From contig NC_134755.1 in NCBI RefSeq assembly GCF_050436995.1, positions 6,821,001-6,885,000 of the forward strand: a DNA stretch of 64,000 nt, in the 5' to 3' direction. The DNA comes from Anticarsia gemmatalis. Lineage: Eukaryota; Arthropoda; Insecta; Lepidoptera; Erebidae. How positions within the stretch are numbered: position 1 is the stretch's first letter; each line of letters opens with the position of its first letter. This document shows positions 54,601 through 60,600 of this stretch, in pieces. A model generated the notes under the pieces. It saw nothing but the letters and a program-made list of their open reading frames with translations, was not told where the DNA came from and searched no databases. A program made the translations under genes and the position numbers.

Positions 54601-57600
54601 TTTTCTTAATTATATTAGGGCACTTTTCAATTGATGGATCTATTTTGCAAGAGGTTACCTCTTTTGTCTCATGATTGAATTTAAATTACATGTCATGTCA
54701 ACATTCATGTCATAATTTTTATTTGGAATGTTTCTTCAAAAACATGAGTCAAAAAGTGTTAAAATTCGGTTCTGCTGATTTAATTAAGTTTATTGAGATT
54801 TATCGCAGTCATGATTGTTTATGGGATACTGAAAATCTGAACTATAAGAATCGTGATGCACGTAATGCGGCACTAGCCGCATTTGCGCAGGAATTTGGAG
54901 TTGAAGGTTTCGGACCGAAGGAAATTACAAATAAAATCAAAAATTTAAGGACGCAGTATCATGGGGAAAGGAAAAAGATTAAAGATTCTATGGGAACTGG
55001 TTCCGGTACTGCTGATGTTTTTATATCTAAACTATCTTGGTATAACCTAATGGATTCGTTTTTAAAGAAAAGTTCTGAACACAGACAAACAACATCAAAT
55101 ATGGTATGTATTTATGTAATTTTGTGAAGTACAGCTAGGTGCAATAGTGTACAATAAAGCATTCCTTAATTTTATCGTATAGGTACCTTAAATAATTAAA
55201 AAATGGCATTGTCTTGCCATGGTACAGCACCACCATGGTTAAAATAATGACAATAATTATCACGGATTCTTAAAGCTTCTCTTGTACTATGCCTATTATT
55301 CTGTGAAGTTATATTTTCAAAAGCCCCGCTTGAAAAATGTTCTCTCCAAGTACCAAGACGACCTCCACTTCTTGGACATTCTTCATCAATAAAACCTGGT
55401 GGTGTATAAGACGCTGGTGAGGTTTTCCTTAGCCAGTTGTGTAATGCGCATGATGTTTTCACTATAACGTCTACTTTGTCTATACTTGTAGTAATTGGCT
55501 TTTCGAACACTCGAAATCGGGCTGTTAATATTCCAAAAGCATTTTCTACGATTCTCCTACATCTACACAATCTATAATTATAAATTTTTTGTTCTCTTGT
55601 TAAGTCGTTACGACGAGGATATGGTTTCATCAAATAAGGTTTTAAGGGAAACGCTTCATCGCCAACAAGTACTGAATTACTTGGCCAATGTATTGTGTTT
55701 TCTTCGATGGCCTTCTTTAATGTGCAATTATTAAATATTCCACCATCAGAGTTTCTACCCTTTGCACCCACGTCAATATACGTGAAACAATAATGGTGAT
55801 CTACACAAGCTAGTAATACAATACTAAATGTACTTTTATAATTAAAAAAGTCTGAGCCTGTGCAGGGAGGACATTTTACATTTATATGCTTCCCATCAAT
55901 GGCGCCATTGCAATTGGGAAAATTCCATCTCAATAAAAAACCTTTTTGAATTTTATTCCAGTCCTCTTCACATCTTGGTACCTGTAAAATAATATATGTT
56001 TTCAGGATGAAGCTTTCTTCATATCGCAAGCGAATACATCACAAGATGATATCGTTTTTGAATATATCGATAATACAGAAAATAACCCTAATATTCCGAA
56101 TTCAGATGTACAAGTCCTCCACGCTCCATCTCCGATGCCCAAAAAAACGACCAAAAAGACTTCTGGTTATATAGAATCGGCTTTAAATAAGTTGGATAAT
56201 ATTGAAAAACGGGCGAGACTAGAGAAAACTGATGATGATTTAGATAATTTCGGCAAATATGTTGCATCTTCATTGCGTATATTAAATACCGAAAATAGTA
56301 TACATGCTCAAGACGAAATACAAGCAGTATTGTCTAAATTTAAACTACTGGATCACAAAGAAAAGGAACGAAAGAACTCTACTCCTATACCAGCATCTCC
56401 ATACTCAAAACAAGGCAGTGAAGATACGTGGTGGAACTCATAATTTTTCTATTTTGTAACTGATCAATTACTTTGTAAAACTAGTAAAATTATTATATTC
56501 TAAAGACAGCTACTTTTAGTACATACCTTTATATAATCTTCTAATGCTAAATAAATAGCTTCGAGAACTTCAACCAAGAAAGTACTTATAGTACACTTAG
56601 GTACCCTGAATAACTGTGAAAGTGTACCAAGTGAATCTCCAGTTGCCAAATATTTTAATGTTATTTCTAATTTTATTCGAGCAGGAATAGCATTACGCAT
56701 TGTACTATTTTGCCTTTGTATAGAAGAACCAACTTTATCTAACAAATAATAAAACTGGGTTCTGTTCACACGAAACATGTTCTTGAAGTCATCTTCATTT
56801 TCTATTTGCAACTCCAAACAAAGGTTGTTAGATACTCCAAGAATATCTCTCCTTGCTATCCATTTTTTGATCCAACACCTTTTTTTACGTTTTTTTCTCA
56901 AAATTTCCTGCCTTAGAAGAGCAGCAACGATTAATACACCCTCACTCACTGCACTCATGTTTACAAATGAGAGAATATAATTGAATCCAAAAATTGCTAA
57001 GAAATTATTGTATGTATTGTTTATACCAAGAACATTCTGGCAGGGAAATATTGCCCAAAAAAGCAATAATGTTGTATGTAGTTTAGACAATGCGAGTCAT
57101 TTATTGCTTTGATATTATTGTATGCAACAGGCAAGAAACTTGCATCGTGTAAATGGGCCTTTACGAGTGTTTGTGGAACACGGAGAATGAAAGTTATAAA
57201 AATCGATGCAAGAAATGCAGCCTTGAATGATTTTGCTAAAGAATTGGGTATTGAGGAATTTAGCCCTAAGGAAATTACCGCAAAAATTAAAAATATGCTA
57301 AGTCAATATTTGCAAGAACGAAAAAAAGTCAGATCTTCTATGGGGACTGGAGCTAATAGCTTGACGCATATTTGTATCACTTTTTTGTATAGATGGTCCG
57401 GTCCAATTTCTTGAAGTAAATATATGAGTTGAGTTTTCGTAACCCGAAACATATTTTTGCACAACGTGTTAGATGCTCTCAAATCATTTCTTCTAGCTAT
57501 CCATTTTTTAATCCAACACCTTTTCTTTTTTTTCCGTTTAACTAATTCTTGCCTTAGAAGAGCAGATATAATTAAAACACCCTCGCGGACTGCACTCATG

Positions 57601-60600
57601 GTAGCAAGTGGCATAAAATCTCGAAATACGATTATTGCTTTGAAATTATGTTTACACGGACTTAACAATATACCATTGCAAAGCAATTCTCGCCCAAAAC
57701 AACGAGCGAGGAGAGCGAATGTTTAGACGAAAAAAAATATTTATATTCTTTCGATAATCGTATCTTCGAGACGAAAAACTCTCCCCGTCTAAATGGGCCT
57801 TAAGGTACAATTGCTTTGCACAGCTTTTTCACGAAGAACTCGTTATTTTAACGTGTTCTTTGAGATTTGAGTGATGAAATTTGGAATGGAAATTGAGTTC
57901 TTTTTACCATTTGTACTAAGTATTCTGAATAATTTTGACTACAGTAAAAATGTCCTTTTATAAGTAGATAGGTATAATATGAAAAAAAAAACAGATGTAC
58001 TGGGAGCAGTCTTTCTGGTTAGTCCTTTCACCTGCCAGGTTTTAAGTAGGTAGGAGCAGGTAGATCAGTAATTCAATAAAATTTCACTTTTCTTAACTTT
58101 TACTTTCATACCCCAGTACACTATTTATCTCAAATTAATTTTTGAATGCAGATGATACACAAATAGCTAACTGATCACAGCTAATAATAAAATATCAATT
58201 TAGGCTTTACATAAAGCTATGGTGAACATTAATATAGTGTCACTTACCATTTCTAGATACATCTAGCTCGACTAAATTCTCAAAATTCTGTATGTCTGCT
58301 GGAAGTTTGTGAATTTCATTATCACTGAGGCCTAATCTTCTTAGCCTATGGAGTCTGAAGAAATTCTGTAACAAAAAGACAAAATAACATTAATAAATTT
58401 ATTACTTTTACTTGTCATTTCCAAATATATTTTTGTGACCACTTATTATGTATCTAGGTAGTTACAGACAGACTGTATTGCCAAGAAAGACAAACAATAC
58501 TTGAATAGGTTATCAGATAGAATTCTAAATATGAAGACCTAAATCAAGAATTCTTGAAATTCTCTAAAATAATAAATAATGAACTGAATAGTATGAAAGA
58601 TAGACAAAAATACTTCATAGGCTGCCCTGTCTTAATTCATGGGCAATGTATATTATGACTAATTGTAGAAATAAACTACACCATCATTAAAATTCAATCA
58701 AGTTTTGATTTATGGTGAATTTCATAACAAGAAGTATTTTTTTTTAACCTTTAACTAGGGACGTGACAAATTGATTACACTATAAGGGACGTGTAGTCTC
58801 ACAGGCTACTACTTTTAAAGTTAAATTTTGGCATAAAATTGCATTCTAATGATTAAGACTGAGTTGATATTTATTTGTTGGGATGTAATAAAACAAATAT
58901 AAATGAATTCAATCAGTTTATATAATTACTTTAAACACAAATAATAATAAACATTTACTTGTACTTTTCAGCCTTAATTGACATGAGATCGTTATTTTAA
59001 CATTTTAGTAGACCTTACATAAATTATATGACAAATTTTACTTCTTTTATGAAAACTTAAACAATATAAAAATAAAAAAAACATAAAAGCTACTTCTGAA
59101 AACAAAACATAAAAATTCTGACACATACTCTATTTGGCATAAATCATTGGCAATTTTTACACAAGGGGCGAGAACATTGCAAACATACGGGATTGCAACA
59201 CCCGACACATGTGTACACAGTCATTCTGTGAAGATTAGGCGGACAAAAACTGCATGCCCTTCGTTTGCCTTGACTGGTTTTGAGGACTTTGGACATCTTC
59301 AACCATATCGTCAGCCAGAACTCGTTTCATCACAAGGCGTAACTCCCTTGGTAACAGCTTGCACACAACACGTCTTTGCATTTGGGGTAGCACTAGCGAA
59401 AGGGCTAATGACTTTAAAAAATGTCCTCTATCTATATTCTTGGGCTGATGCATATTATATAATATATGAGCATTCACGCCGCTCAAGTCCACTATGCGGT
59501 AGAATAATCGAAAATATATTTGTATGACAACTAAGGACATGTAGCCTCACAGGCTACAGTCAATTTTATAATTGAAATTACGAAGTTGTTTAATAACCGA
59601 CGGCACGTCTTCTCCCTTCTTTGGTCGTTTTGGCACTAAAACAAAAGCTACTGAGACGCGGGGTCGCGGCAAGCTTGGGGAAGTTGTCAATTCTGAGAGT
59701 TTACCAAACACGCGACGCCTGTGAGACTACACGTCACTAGTTAAAGGTTAATCAAACTGAAGTCCAAAACTGCCAAGTGTAGTTATAGGATATTTGGTGT
59801 AGTAATAAATAAATATAGCCCATTATTGTCCCGCTGTTGGGCAAGGGTCTTCTCCCATAATGAGGGAGGGGTTAGGACTTAAGTCCACCACTCTGCTTAA
59901 GTGTGGGTTGGGGACTCAGTATTTATACAGTAACTGATTAATTAATGTAGGTACCTATCCAAGTACTCAGTTATCTTTTTACATAACTAATGATTGTCTG
60001 TTAATAGCATTATCACATAAAGTGTAACAAAAGATAATATTATACTGAATACTTCAAGTTTAGTAGGTTTCATAAAATAGATTGATGTGGGCCTCATATT
60101 CTGAGTCAATAAGGAAACAAAACATAAATCCCATGACAATTAAATTAATATGGTAATTACAAAGTATAAATAAACACAACATACATCATTATATGTAAAC
60201 TGTAAAACAATACCTACTAATATTGTAAGATAAAATCATGTTTGCAATCTGGAAAGAAAAATTTATGAACAATTTTCAAACAAACTTCTTACATTTTTGT
60301 AGAATTTGAAAGAATGTACATTTATAGTAGTGTTACAGACTGAGTATAATTTTTATGGATCTTATCCAAACCACATTCAAAGTTTATCAACCTCGATTAA
60401 AACATTGAAAGCAGGTAATGATATGTTATTTTTTAAGGAATCGTTGCTTGAATTTGTCGTGCCGCGAGTCAGAACAATACGACCCAAAGTATTCTCCACG
60501 TAAGATTTGATACACCATACGTAGCAATAACAACATAAGACGCATTGATATTATTTACACCTTAGTAGTGATAAGGTAAACGCCCACGAGTGATTTGTAC

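Larger units (their letters stand above)
53600..57160. mobile_element. Inner PIF/Harbinger element, 3.56 kb, both genes apparently intact
   Basis: The termini are AGGCCCATTTACATGATGCC on the left and the inverse of AGGCCCATTTACACGATGCA on the right. They are flanked by the duplication TTA (53597-53599 and 57161-57163). The TIRs share only the outer 12 bases with the outer element, so it is a related but different subfamily. It carries a two-exon MADF/BESS gene on the plus strand and a two-exon HARBI1-type transposase on the minus strand. Subterminal repeats of the type CAATTAT/CAATAATTG (53640-53760) may be binding sites. A deleted LINE lies in its left part. Both coding frames are free of stops, so it may be, or recently was, autonomous. 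Confidence 0.88.
53159..57800. mobile_element. Outer PIF/Harbinger element, deleted copy, split by a second Harbinger
   Basis: Terminal inverted repeats AGGCCCATTTAGACGGGGAG (continuing AGTTT, 25 identical bases) are flanked on both sides by the 3-bp duplication TAA (53156-53158 and 57801-57803), the PIF/Harbinger signature. Without the insertion at 53600-57160 the element is about 1.08 kb. It keeps the start of a MADF-type ORF on the left (MSLKSFKFGTADHIKFFELY) and its continuation on the right from 57161. It also keeps only the N-terminal part of a HARBI1-type transposase (minus strand, about 57360-57599). The middle of both genes is deleted, joined near 57355. Subterminal CGAGAT/ATCTCG motifs recur at 53280-53510. 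It sits in the scribble intron between exons 2 and 3. Confidence 0.9.
37758..58247. other. scribble intron 2-3, 20.5 kb, transposon-rich
   Basis: From left to right it holds the TIR element (41071-41889), an exon-like block (42800-42931), the foldback element (43133-43609), a minisatellite (44020-44067), an exon-like block (46045-46165), a dispersed repeat (47200-47315), a hairpin (49023-49085), Helitron copy 3 (51089-51362) and the nested Harbinger complex (53159-57800). In 37758-41070, 44300-46000, 47320-49000, 49090-51080 and 51370-53150 I see no convincing gene. Confidence 0.7.
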
